Part shown: piece after piece, positions 26,797 through 34,786 of the stretch
How the letters are laid out: each line of letters opens with the position of its first letter
How positions within the stretch are numbered: the first letter of the stretch is position 1
Assembly (NCBI GenBank): GCA_937886445.1
Contig: CALGBY010000030.1
Coordinates: forward strand, 1-57,042
Source: an uncultured Clostridia bacterium
GTDB taxonomy: Bacteria > Bacillota > Clostridia > Christensenellales > Aristaeellaceae
Direction: 5' to 3'
DNA: 57,042 nt
Made by a program: the position numbers and the translations under genes
Notes under the pieces: model-generated
The model's database searches: none
The model's input: only the letters and a program-made list of their open reading frames with translations
Told to the model about the DNA's origin: nothing

Positions 26797-27444
26797 ATGA
26801 GAGAACAGGTCATCCAGAAGATCATCGAAAAGAAAGTGATCGCTATCGTGCGCGGGATCTACGGGCAGGACTGCCTCAATCTGGCCCGGGCGCTGCACGC
26901 GGGCGGTGTGGATTTGATGGAATGCACCTTTGATCAGGAAAGCGCTGCCGAACGCGAGCGCACCGTTGATACGATCAGACTGCTGGTGAGCGAGCTGGGC
27001 GGGGAAATGTGCTTCGGCGCCGGTACGGTCACCACGCTTGAAATGGTAGAGCTGACCAAAAAGGCCGGCGGACAGTTTGTTGTAAGCCCCAATACCGATG
27101 AAGCCGTGATCCGCGCCACTGTGGCGGCCGATCTCGTATCCATCCCCGGCGCTCTGACTCCCACGGAGATCAAGTTCGCCAAGAACTGCGGCGGTGATTT
27201 TATCAAGGTGTTCCCCGCCTGCAACATGGGTGTGAGCTATTTCAAAAACATCCATGCTCCCCTCAGCGACTGCAGGCTGCTGGCTGTCGGCGGCGTAAAT
27301 GAAAAGGACGCGAAGGATTATATGGCGGCGGGCTGCTTCGGCGTGGGCGTTGCCGGCTGTCTTTTCAAAAAAGAATGGATCAAGGCAGGAGAATGGGACC
27401 GGATCACAGAATGTTCCAAGGCGCTTGTCGCTACATTTGAGTAA
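26797..27444 (+). CDS. KDPG/KHG-type aldolase (Eda family)
   Basis: This 215-residue class I aldolase should split a 2-keto-3-deoxy-6-phospho-sugar acid to pyruvate and an aldehyde. It keeps the family Glu in LMECTFD, GAGTV, and the Schiff-base lysine in DFIKVFPA. The length is usual for the family. The ATG at 26797 has AAGG upstream at 7 bases; an earlier ATG at 26722 lies inside the previous gene. It marks the operon as a sugar-acid (uronate or gluconate-like) catabolic unit. Confidence 0.9.
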   Translation: MREQVIQKIIEKKVIAIVRGIYGQDCLNLARALHAGGVDLMECTFDQESAAERERTVDTIRLLVSELGGEMCFGAGTVTTLEMVELTKKAGGQFVVSPNTDEAVIRATVAADLVSIPGALTPTEIKFAKNCGGDFIKVFPACNMGVSYFKNIHAPLSDCRLLAVGGVNEKDAKDYMAAGCFGVGVAGCLFKKEWIKAGEWDRITECSKALVATFE

Positions 27445-27458
27445 GGGGATGTTCCCTG

Positions 27459-28061
27459 ATGAAACTGATAATACTGGCCGGTATGCCGGCAACCGGTAAA
27501 TCCACCGTCGCGAAGCAGCTGCAGCAGCGTTTCGGTTTTCCGATACTGGAAAAGGATACCATCAAGGAAGCGCTCTTTGATACGATCGGCTTTGAGGGCT
27601 ATCCGGCAAAGCGCCGTCTGGATGTGGCTGCCAACGAGATCCTTCTGCGCATGATGTCGTCCATGCTGAAGGCGGATACTCCTGTGATCGTGGATAATAA
27701 TTTTGATGAGGAATCCGCCGAAAAGCTGCGCCTGCTGCTTGAGGACCGGCCTGTCAACTGCGTAACGGTATTTCTGTACGGAGATCCGCAGGTGCTGTAT
27801 GAGCGCTATTACGCCAGAGACAAAGCCGGCCTGAGGCATCTGGGCCATGCCATGCAGACGAATTATCCGCCGCATCCGGGTGAAAGCACCGAGTTTGAAA
27901 TGACCCGCGAAGGCTTTGATGACCGTTTTGTGCGCAGAAAAATGGATAACATGACCTGGGGCGGCAAGCAGATCCGTGTGGACGCGACCTATCCGGACAG
28001 GATCGATATCGCGGCGCTGATCGGCATGATCGATGACGCCCTGTCGGAGGAAAGACAGTGA
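27459..28061 (+). CDS. P-loop kinase-like AAA protein
   Basis: This 200-residue protein starts with Walker A GMPATGKST at residues 8-16 and reads as a small-molecule kinase of the AAA_33/zeta-toxin-like type. The VIVDNNFDEE strand is a likely Walker B, and YYARDKAG could be the lid. It follows the aldolase by 14 bases and overlaps the next gene by 4. No PfkB-family KDG kinase is seen, so this could supply the phosphorylated substrate for the aldolase; that is inference. An unrelated nucleotide or tRNA kinase is the alternative. Confidence 0.75.
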   Translation: MKLIILAGMPATGKSTVAKQLQQRFGFPILEKDTIKEALFDTIGFEGYPAKRRLDVAANEILLRMMSSMLKADTPVIVDNNFDEESAEKLRLLLEDRPVNCVTVFLYGDPQVLYERYYARDKAGLRHLGHAMQTNYPPHPGESTEFEMTREGFDDRFVRRKMDNMTWGGKQIRVDATYPDRIDIAALIGMIDDALSEERQ

Positions 28062-28705
28062 AAAACATTCTTTGCTATGGGGATTCCAACACCTGGGGAT
28101 ATATTCCCGGTACCGGGGAGCGCTATGCTCCGTCCGTACGGTGGACCGGCGTACTGAGCCGCGAGCTGGGGGACGGCTGGTGTATCCATGAGGATGGAAT
28201 GAACTCCCGCACAACGGTATATGATGACGCGGGCCGCCCCTGGCTGAACGGAAAGGACGGACTGGCGATCGCGATGATCAGCCAGAAGCCGCTGGACCTG
28301 CTGATCCTGTCACTGGGCACGAATGACATGCAGTTTACGCATGCCCGCGGCGCCGCGCGCGGGATCCAGCGTCTTGCGGAGCTGGCAAAAACCATACAGG
28401 CCGCGCCGCAGTCCACCCCGCCCTTTCCGAACGGGCTTAAGATCCTGATCATTTCCCCCATCTTTATCGGGCATGAGATCTCCGATGATCCCTATGCCAT
28501 GATGAACGGCAAGTATGAGGAAACGCGCAAGTTTCCGATGCTTTTCCGGCACGCGGCTGAGATGGCGGGCGCGGAATTTCTGGATGCCTCCCTGTACGCG
28601 CAGCCTTCCCATACGGACGGTGTACACATGGAGCCGGAGGGACACGAGGCACTCGGACGGGCTGTTGCTCAGAAGGTGCGTGAAATATTCGGCCATGATA
28701 TCTGA
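28058..28705 (+). CDS. SGNH/GDSL-type esterase, copy 2 (arylesterase-like)
   Basis: This 215-residue single-domain hydrolase has the blocks CYGDSNTWGY (Ser nucleophile), LGTNDMQ (Asn) and THTDGVHMEPEGH-like catalytic Asp/His near residue 190. It resembles octameric SGNH arylesterases. GDSNTWG is typical of that clade. The GTG start overlaps the kinase stop (GTGA), with GGAGG upstream, so it belongs to the same operon. It probably removes an acyl group from a sugar. Confidence 0.87.
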   Translation: MKNILCYGDSNTWGYIPGTGERYAPSVRWTGVLSRELGDGWCIHEDGMNSRTTVYDDAGRPWLNGKDGLAIAMISQKPLDLLILSLGTNDMQFTHARGAARGIQRLAELAKTIQAAPQSTPPFPNGLKILIISPIFIGHEISDDPYAMMNGKYEETRKFPMLFRHAAEMAGAEFLDASLYAQPSHTDGVHMEPEGHEALGRAVAQKVREIFGHDI

Positions 28706-28725
28706 CGCCGCCTGAACGGGCGCAG

Positions 28726-28772
28726 AAAACGGTCTCATTTTCCGGGCAATTTCCGGAAATGAGGCCGTTTTT
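28726..28772 (+). terminator. Terminator of the LysR-controlled operon
   Basis: AAAACGG.CTCATTTTCCGG pairs with CCGGAAATGAGGCCGTTTT, and TTTTT follows. Confidence 0.88.
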
Positions 28773-28792
28773 GTTTGCCGGGCGGCGAATAC

Positions 28793-28840
28793 GGAAAAGA
28801 GGGTGAAATGCCGTGTATACGGCGCTTCACCCTCTTTTCC
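28793..28840. repeat. Long inverted repeat between convergent operons
   Basis: A perfect 15-bp stem GGAAAAGAGGGTGAA/TTCACCCTCTTTTCC surrounds an 18-base loop that itself can pair (CCGT/ACGG). It may act as terminator for the minus-strand kinase gene, but no T-tract is seen. Confidence 0.6.
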
Positions 28841-28939
28841 GGCCCGGTCCGGCCGAAGCTGTTCAGAAGCCGGCCGGAACAGGGAGCGTTTTTGCGATAT
28901 CCTTTTCATTCTGCTGCCCTGCCGGACGGCAGGCGAAGC

Positions 28940-31900
28940 CTACTTCATGAATTTCATGAGCGTATTGACAAGCTTGTCAATGTCGATCGGCTTGGCAAGG
29001 TGCGCGTCCATGCCGGCGGCAAGGGCGTTCTGGCGGTCCTCTTCAAACGCGTTCGCCGTCATCGCAACGATGGGCAGGGAGGCTTTTTCTCTGTCTTCAA
29101 GCTTCCGGATGGCCTTTGTCGCTTCATATCCGTTCATTCTCGGCATCTGGACATCCATGAGGATCAGATCGTACTGCCCCGGCGCCGCCTTCTTTACCAT
29201 GTCAACGGCGATATCGCCGTCCTCGGCCGTCGCCACGATCACCCCGTTTTCGGAAAGGATCTCTTCCGCGATCTCCCGGTTCATTTCGTTGTCCTCAACC
29301 AGCAGGAGCTTCATCCCCTCCAGATGCACCGCGCTCTTCATGCGGTTCTCTTCACTGACGGTTTTCGCGTCTGTATCCCATTTCATCGGTATCGTGACGG
29401 AAATGGTCGTTCCGCGACCCTTTTCGGACCGGATATCGATCGAGCCGCCCATCAGATCCGTCAGCTGCTTCACAATGGACATGCCGAGGCCTGTTCCCTG
29501 GATCTTGCTGACGGTAGATGTGTTTTCGCGTGAAAACTCGTCAAAGATATGCTCAACAAATTCCGGGCTCATGCCGATCCCCGTATCCTGTACCGTGAAT
29601 ACATAGTTGCTGTATCCCGGCCTGCCGCAGGGCTTTTCCTCAATGATGTAATTCACGCTGCCGCCCTCGGGCGTGTATTTCAGCGCGTTGCCGATGATGT
29701 TTGTGGTGATCTGCTTCATTCTGTCCGCGTCGGTGATGACATGGCGGTGCAGCACATTCCGGGCGGTAACGGTGAAGCTGAGGCCGCTTGCTTCCGCCTG
29801 CTCGCTGTAAAGGGTGCGCAGAACGGCGGCTCTTTCAAGCACATCCGCCTTTTGAGCGGTCAGGATGATCTTTCCGGATTCGATGCGGGACATTTCCAGC
29901 ACCTGATTGATCAGAGAAAGCAGCTGGCTGCCGGCCGTTTCGATCTTGTTCAGATAGTCCTCTATCTTTTCCCTGTCGTCAAGATGCTTTTTAGCCATCG
30001 TGGTAAAGCCGGTGATGGCGTTCATGGGCGTACGGATATCATGCGACATGTTGAAGAGGAAGGTGGATTTGGCCCGGCTGGCGATCTCCGCCTTGTCAAG
30101 AGCGTCCATCTCGCGCCGGGTCGATTCATCAACATTGTGGAAACCGGCGATCACATGATCCTCGGAATTTTCATCCTTAACGAATTTTGCCTGGTAGTAG
30201 GTGACCTTCCCGTCGATCAGCGTTCTGAAGTTAACAAAGTAAACGCCGTCTCTGTTGATGTTTTCGCGTACGACATCCGGATCGGTGGCTTCACAGAATT
30301 CCCTGCGGTCATCCGGATGCATGACGGTCCCGATCAGCGTATCCAGACGCTCTCTGAAATTGTTGATGGAGGACCACCGGGGAATATGCTTTTCAAACAG
30401 CGGGTCAAAACGGTAGTGGATCTCGCTCATGTCATCAAAGCCTACATAGACCACGCAGCCGAAGTCGTCCGACAGGCCGGAAATGACCGCGCGGTCACGG
30501 GCGTCCGCCGCCTGCCGTTCAAGCTCCTCACGGATCTCGCTGTCGCGGTTGGCAAAGCCCAGCGCGACGGCCTTCGGGTTTTCCTCCTCACCCACCTTGA
30601 CGAACTTCATTTCACAATAGGCGCCTTCATTATCCATGTACTGAGTAATGAAGGTCTTTTTATCTCCCAGCTCCTTCAGTATATTATAGACGGAGCCGGC
30701 CTTCATCATTCTTTCCTTATCGCGCGGATGCACCAGCGTATCCACATACATCCTGTACGCGTCGCTGTACTTGATGCCGCTGCGGAAGATCCTGCCGAAT
30801 TCTGTCTCGGTCGCCTCGTTCATGGTGTAGGGGTCCAGCTCGTCCGTGGTCATGTCGATGTAGTAAACGGACGAATACTCGGAGGCGAGGATCTCAATGA
30901 TATCGATGTTTCGCTGCAGGATCTTGGTTTCTTCCTCCCTGGCGCGAAGCTCCTCGTCCTTATCGGCAAAGCCCAGCGCGACGGCCCTGGGGAAATCCTC
31001 TTCGCTGCCCACCTTGACGAACTTCATTTCGGAATAATGCCCTTCGGCGTTTCTGTATGTCGTCAGGAAGGTCTTTTTATGCTTCAGCTCCTTCATGATG
31101 TTGCCGATGGAACCGGCGCTCAGCATCATCTGCTTGTCTTCCGTATGGATCAGGGTATTCACATACATCCGGTACGCTTCGCTGTACCGGATACCGCTGC
31201 GGAAGATCTTGCCGAATTCCGTCTCGGTCTCCTCGTTCATCGTGTAGGGGTTCAGCTCATCAGTGGTCAGGTCGATATAATATACGGATGAATACTCGGA
31301 AGCCAGGATCTCAATGATATCCGTGTTCCGCTGCCGTTCCTCCGCGATCTGCTGCTCGCGCCGGATCTCCTCGTCCTTTTCCGCAAAGCCCAGAGCCACG
31401 GCCAGCGGCTCGTCATTATCGCCGCCCACCTTTACGAACTTCATTTCGGAATACTTGTTGTCGGCGGAGCGGTACTGGGTAAGGAAGGTCTTTTTGCCCG
31501 TAAGCTCATGCCGGATGTTTTCAAGCGAGCCGGCCTTCAGCATCATCTGCTTATCGGCATTGTAAATGAGCTTGTCCACATACAGCTTGTAAGCCTCGGA
31601 ATAGGTGATGCCGCTCCTGAACACGGAGCCGAAGGTGGTCTCGGTCTCTTCGTTCATCGTGTAGGGGTTCAGCTCATCGGTGGTGAGGTCGATATAATAT
31701 ACGGATGAATACTCGGAAGCCAGGATCCCGATGATATCCGTGTTCCGCTGCCGTTCCTCCGCGATCTGCTGCTCGCGCCGGATCTCCTCGTCCTTTTCCG
31801 CAAAGCCCAGAGCCACGGCCAGCGGCTCGTCATTATCGCCGCCCACCTTTACGAACTTCATTTCGGAATACTTGTTGTCGGCGGAGCGGTACTGGGTAAG

Positions 31901-32563
31901 GAAGGTCTTTTTGCCCGTAAGCTCATGCCGGATGTTTTCAAGCGAGCCGGCCTTCAGCATCATCTGCTTATCGGCATTGTAAATGAGCTTGTCCACATAC
32001 AGCTTGTAAGCCTCGGAATAGGTGATGCCGCTCCTGAACACAGATCCGAAGGTGGTCTCTGTTTCCTCGTTCATCGTGTAAGGGGTCAGCTCATCGGTGG
32101 TGAGGTCGATATAGTAAACAGATGTATATTCTGATGCCAGTATGCGTATGACCTCGAGGTTTTTCTCCTGCTCCAATAGAAGAGCGGGATCCGCGGCAGT
32201 ACGGATCGCATCATCAAAGATGCATACCGTTTCCAGAGCGAACGGTTTCCCGCCCGCCGTCACGGGAATGCATGTGATCCGGCAGTATCCGTCATCGTTT
32301 TTCTCACAGCGGGTCATCGCTTTGCCTTCTGTGACGGAGGCCAGAGAAAGAGATGCCGAAGCCGGGCCGTCGTACCGGTATCCGCCGTAAGCCCCGGGGA
32401 CGGGAAGCAGCTCTCCGTTTTCATCAATATCCCAGATCTCATGCTGATAGGGCTCTATCAGAACAGCGGCGTCGGAAAAGCTGCGCAGAGCCGATAACAG
32501 TTCGGCAGCCTCCCTGACGGAATGATCCGGAAAAACGATCCGGCCGCTTTCGTTATTTTTCAT
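28940..32563 (-). CDS. Hybrid sensor histidine kinase with five tandem PAS-like repeats and receiver domain
   Basis: This 1207-residue protein lacks clear transmembrane helices and should be cytoplasmic. Residues 1-130 form a divergent sensor domain. Four close copies of a 139-residue PAS-like unit (SEYSSVYYIDLTTDEL...) begin near 135, 274, 413 and 552, and a diverged fifth near 690. The kinase core follows: FNMSHDIRTP with the phospho-His near 841, the N-box NIIGNALKYTP, DTGIGM and GTGLGMSIVKQL. The receiver has LLLVEDN and the phospho-Asp in LILMDVQMP near 1137, and the Lys in LAKPID. No output domain is present, so a phosphotransfer partner must lie elsewhere. AAGGAGG precedes the ATG. Confidence 0.92.
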   Translation of the reverse strand: MKNNESGRIVFPDHSVREAAELLSALRSFSDAAVLIEPYQHEIWDIDENGELLPVPGAYGGYRYDGPASASLSLASVTEGKAMTRCEKNDDGYCRITCIPVTAGGKPFALETVCIFDDAIRTAADPALLLEQEKNLEVIRILASEYTSVYYIDLTTDELTPYTMNEETETTFGSVFRSGITYSEAYKLYVDKLIYNADKQMMLKAGSLENIRHELTGKKTFLTQYRSADNKYSEMKFVKVGGDNDEPLAVALGFAEKDEEIRREQQIAEERQRNTDIIGILASEYSSVYYIDLTTDELNPYTMNEETETTFGSVFRSGITYSEAYKLYVDKLIYNADKQMMLKAGSLENIRHELTGKKTFLTQYRSADNKYSEMKFVKVGGDNDEPLAVALGFAEKDEEIRREQQIAEERQRNTDIIEILASEYSSVYYIDLTTDELNPYTMNEETETEFGKIFRSGIRYSEAYRMYVNTLIHTEDKQMMLSAGSIGNIMKELKHKKTFLTTYRNAEGHYSEMKFVKVGSEEDFPRAVALGFADKDEELRAREEETKILQRNIDIIEILASEYSSVYYIDMTTDELDPYTMNEATETEFGRIFRSGIKYSDAYRMYVDTLVHPRDKERMMKAGSVYNILKELGDKKTFITQYMDNEGAYCEMKFVKVGEEENPKAVALGFANRDSEIREELERQAADARDRAVISGLSDDFGCVVYVGFDDMSEIHYRFDPLFEKHIPRWSSINNFRERLDTLIGTVMHPDDRREFCEATDPDVVRENINRDGVYFVNFRTLIDGKVTYYQAKFVKDENSEDHVIAGFHNVDESTRREMDALDKAEIASRAKSTFLFNMSHDIRTPMNAITGFTTMAKKHLDDREKIEDYLNKIETAGSQLLSLINQVLEMSRIESGKIILTAQKADVLERAAVLRTLYSEQAEASGLSFTVTARNVLHRHVITDADRMKQITTNIIGNALKYTPEGGSVNYIIEEKPCGRPGYSNYVFTVQDTGIGMSPEFVEHIFDEFSRENTSTVSKIQGTGLGMSIVKQLTDLMGGSIDIRSEKGRGTTISVTIPMKWDTDAKTVSEENRMKSAVHLEGMKLLLVEDNEMNREIAEEILSENGVIVATAEDGDIAVDMVKKAAPGQYDLILMDVQMPRMNGYEATKAIRKLEDREKASLPIVAMTANAFEEDRQNALAAGMDAHLAKPIDIDKLVNTLMKFMK
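31309..31625. repeat. Tandem duplication inside the kinase gene, unit 1
   Basis: This stretch appears base-for-base identical to 31726-32042, at a period of 417 bases, which equals 139 codons. The next 100 bases are also close but diverged. Such identity implies a recent duplication or gene conversion. Confidence 0.85.
31726..32042. repeat. Tandem duplication inside the kinase gene, unit 2
   Basis: Partner of 31309-31625. Two further, more diverged copies lie downstream on the protein (about 30475-31300), so the array has grown in steps. Confidence 0.85.
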
Positions 32564-32679
32564 GACTGTGTATCCTCCTTGGGATGAAGCATTGACGGTT
32601 TTTTTGATCGATCGGATATATGAAGATATTTGACGGATCAGGTACGGATACCCTTCTGTTTTTGCCTGAAGTTATTACT

Positions 32680-32708
32680 ATCATAGCACAGAAGGAGGCG
32701 GGTTTCAA
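32680..32708 (-). promoter_or_regulatory. Promoter of the hybrid kinase gene
   Basis: TTGAAA (32708-32703) and TATGAT (32685-32680) on the minus strand have a 17-base spacer. Confidence 0.6.
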
Positions 32709-32764
32709 TGGACAACATACAGATTGACAGCAGGATGCTGAAAAAATTATTTGATGTATATTGA
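32708..32764 (+). CDS. Possible 18-residue peptide or gene remnant
   Basis: AAGGAGG at 32692-32698 is followed by ATG and the short frame MDNIQIDSRMLKKLFDVY, then a TGA and a hairpin with T-rich tail. It may be a small peptide or the 5' stub of a lost gene. It lies opposite the kinase promoter. There is no independent support for translation. Confidence 0.25.
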   Translation: MDNIQIDSRMLKKLFDVY

Positions 32765-32768
32765 AAGC

Positions 32769-32826
32769 GGCCGCCCGCGGGAAAGGGTGTTTCCTCCCTC
32801 CTCCGCAGGCGGCCGGTCTTTTCTTT
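32769..32826 (+). terminator. Terminator-like hairpin after the short peptide
   Basis: GGCCGCC at 32769-32775 pairs with GGCGGCC at 32808-32814, followed by a T-rich run. Confidence 0.45.
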
Positions 32827-32976
32827 TCACGCGCGCAGTATGCCCGCGCGGGAATTCAATTTGCTTCCTGTCATGCAGCCTCCGCACCGGCCGGTACGAT
32901 AAACAGACATCGGTGCCTCATCCGGAGGGCGGGCCATAAGCGCGGCTGCAAACAGAAAGACACCCGTTCTTTTGCG
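32827..32976. other. Intergenic stretch
   Basis: Nothing recognisable is seen between the hairpin and the stop of the small leader-bearing protein gene. Confidence 0.4.
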
Positions 32977-33234
32977 TCAGTCGCTGTACATGTCGATCGC
33001 ATAGCCGAATTTTGACCAAAATGCCATTCTGATGGTGTGGGCTTCCAGCGCTGTGATGGTATACATGATCAGTTTGAAATACTGAGCCGCCAAGCGGTCT
33101 TTACCCTCATCGATCAATTGCATAACATCGCTGTAAGTGATATCCCTGTCTGCACCCGCGACCTGCTCAAGCTCTTCATCGGTCAGCCTTGTGAGCTTCC
33201 TGTCGGGCCCTGTGAATTCTTCGTTTGCTTTCAT
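32977..33234 (-). CDS. Small protein with RiPP/bacteriocin-like leader
   Basis: This 85-residue protein has the segment LTDEELEQVAGA at residues 17-28. It closely matches the LxxEELExVxGG leader seen in peptide precursors exported by double-glycine peptidase transporters and in nitrile-hydratase-like leaders. Here the last Gly is Ala, which such peptidases tolerate. The following 57 residues are mostly helical, with no Cys and few Ser or Thr, so heavy lanthionine modification is unlikely. No transporter or modification gene is adjacent. AAGGAGGTCACAAAGAA precedes the ATG and a promoter is present, so the gene is real. An unmodified bacteriocin, a signalling peptide or a cytosolic protein are all possible. 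Confidence 0.7.
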   Translation of the reverse strand: MKANEEFTGPDRKLTRLTDEELEQVAGADRDITYSDVMQLIDEGKDRLAAQYFKLIMYTITALEAHTIRMAFWSKFGYAIDMYSD

Positions 33235-33653
33235 TTCTTTGTGACCTCCTTCGGATGGAGCGCCGGCGGCGGTTTACGATCGGCCTCCGTATCGGTTTTT
33301 CCGGCTCTTTGATATTATACCTGAATTCCCGGCGGAACTCAAGCAGCGGGCTTTCCGCTGTTTCGCGTTCCGCGGTTGATCATGCCGGCATTGATATATA
33401 CGAACCATCCGGAACAAGAGATACACGGACAAAATTTTCTGCTGCTTCGCTTTTTTGCAGCAAACAGCCCGCTTTACGTGGCGGCATTTGAAGGCTTCTT
33501 CTTCGGGACGGCGACGCGGCTGTGAGAAAATGCCGGCCTCCGTTTTCCGCAGGCATGACCTATATGATCCGTCTTTGCGGACCGGCCGGACAGGCGATTT
33601 ATGAACGCTCTGACAGAAATGCCGGCAGAGCAAAAAGAAATTGAAAAAAGGGA
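33235..33653. other. Intergenic region upstream of lacI-type gene
   Basis: It holds the minus-strand promoter for the small leader protein at 33314-33342. No other gene or structured element is recognised. Confidence 0.5.
33314..33342 (-). promoter_or_regulatory. Promoter of the RiPP-like gene
   Basis: TTGAGT (33342-33337) and TATAAT (33319-33314) on the minus strand have a 17-base spacer. Confidence 0.65.
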
Positions 33654-33681
33654 TTGACAAGCATGAAACCCGTGTTATAAT
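33654..33681 (+). promoter_or_regulatory. Promoter of the LacI-type regulator gene
   Basis: TTGACA at 33654-33659 and TATAAT at 33676-33681 have a 16-base spacer. The operator at 33689 covers the start-site region. Confidence 0.85.
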
Positions 33682-33688
33682 GGAGTCA

Positions 33689-33702
33689 CTGAAACGATTC
33701 AG
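33689..33702. promoter_or_regulatory. LacI-family operator O1
   Basis: CTGAAACGATTCAG is a dyad with the AAACG core typical of LacI-family operators. It lies just after the -10 box, fitting autorepression. Confidence 0.75.
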
Positions 33703-33719
33703 TTATAAGAGGGGTAATC

Positions 33720-34733
33720 ATGAAAAGAATCAGCATCAAGGATGTTGCCCGGGAAGCGGGGGTTTCCACAACAACCGTAAGCTATGTACTGAATGATACG
33801 CCCTCACAGACAATATCGTCTGCGACGATCCTGCGGGTAAAGGAAGCAGTCCGCAAACTGAATTATGTTCCCAATCAGGCAGCCAGCAGTCTGAGAGACA
33901 GGAAAACCAATCTGATCGGAGTGGTCATCCCGCAGACGGAGCCCGGGAAAGAGTTCATGTTTTCCAATCCGTTCTACGGGGATCTACTTTCTCAGATCGA
34001 ATATTCCGCAAGGCTGGCAGGATACCATATTTTGCTTACCGGCACCGGTGACGGGGAAAGCTACATCAATATTGCCAGAAACCGCGGTGTTGACGGGATC
34101 ATCATTATCGGCGCCTATCCGGACGACTGGCTGAATGAGCTGCATGCTCTGGCGATCCCGGTCGTGCTTGTGGATACCTATGTCAAGGATCCGGTCTACC
34201 ATACCATCGGGATCGATGACCGGAACGGGGGAAGACTGGCAACGGAATACCTGATCAGCCACGGACACCGTGAAATTGCTTTTCTGGGCGGACAGGTCGG
34301 AAGCTCCGGTGTGGTCTATAAGAGATTTCAGGGATATACAGACGCATTGACTGCGGCCGGTCTGGAAGTAAAGCAGGAAAACCTGTTCTGCGGTTCCATT
34401 TCTTTTGAATACGCCGAAGAAGCGGCGGATGAGATGGTGAAGCGGGGATGCAAAGCGACAGCTGTGTTTGCCACGGCGGATATCATGGGAATGGGGCTGA
34501 TCAGAGGTCTTCAAAAGCATGGGCTGCGCGTTCCCGAGGATGTATCCGTCATCGGATTTGATGATGTTTCTCTCGCCCGGATGAGCAATCCTCCCATGAC
34601 GACCGTTCATCAGGATATCCGTATGAAGGGCAGGCTTGCGGTCCAATATATCATGGAATCTCTGAACGGAGACAACATCAAAAAGGAAAATATTCTCCCG
34701 ATCTCTATTGTGGAAAGGGAGTCGGTAAAATGA
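33720..34733 (+). CDS. LacI family transcriptional regulator
   Basis: This 337-residue repressor has the LacI helix-turn-helix at residues 1-25 (ISIKDVAREAGVSTTTVSYV), a hinge helix region with NQAASSLRDRKTN, and a periplasmic-binding-like sugar domain with DGIIIIGAYP, GHREIAFLGG and VIGFDDVSLARM. GAGGGG precedes the ATG. An operator dyad in its own promoter and a near-identical one before the next gene indicate that it represses both itself and the oligosaccharide operon. The inducer is presumably the imported sugar or its phosphorylated product. Confidence 0.95.
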   Translation: MKRISIKDVAREAGVSTTTVSYVLNDTPSQTISSATILRVKEAVRKLNYVPNQAASSLRDRKTNLIGVVIPQTEPGKEFMFSNPFYGDLLSQIEYSARLAGYHILLTGTGDGESYINIARNRGVDGIIIIGAYPDDWLNELHALAIPVVLVDTYVKDPVYHTIGIDDRNGGRLATEYLISHGHREIAFLGGQVGSSGVVYKRFQGYTDALTAAGLEVKQENLFCGSISFEYAEEAADEMVKRGCKATAVFATADIMGMGLIRGLQKHGLRVPEDVSVIGFDDVSLARMSNPPMTTVHQDIRMKGRLAVQYIMESLNGDNIKKENILPISIVERESVK

Positions 34734-34754
34734 CATTAAGCTTTTCTTTGGAAA

Positions 34755-34768
34755 CTTAAACGATTAAG
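34755..34768. promoter_or_regulatory. LacI-family operator O2
   Basis: CTTAAACGATTAAG is a perfect dyad apart from the ACGA centre and matches O1 at 12 of 14 positions. It sits 18 bases before the GH31 start codon. Confidence 0.75.
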
Positions 34769-34786
34769 TGATGGGAGGTTACGGGA

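Noticed and set aside
29549..31291. Long plus-strand frame opposite the hybrid kinase
   Set aside because: It is an antisense shadow; the kinase motifs on the minus strand are unambiguous.
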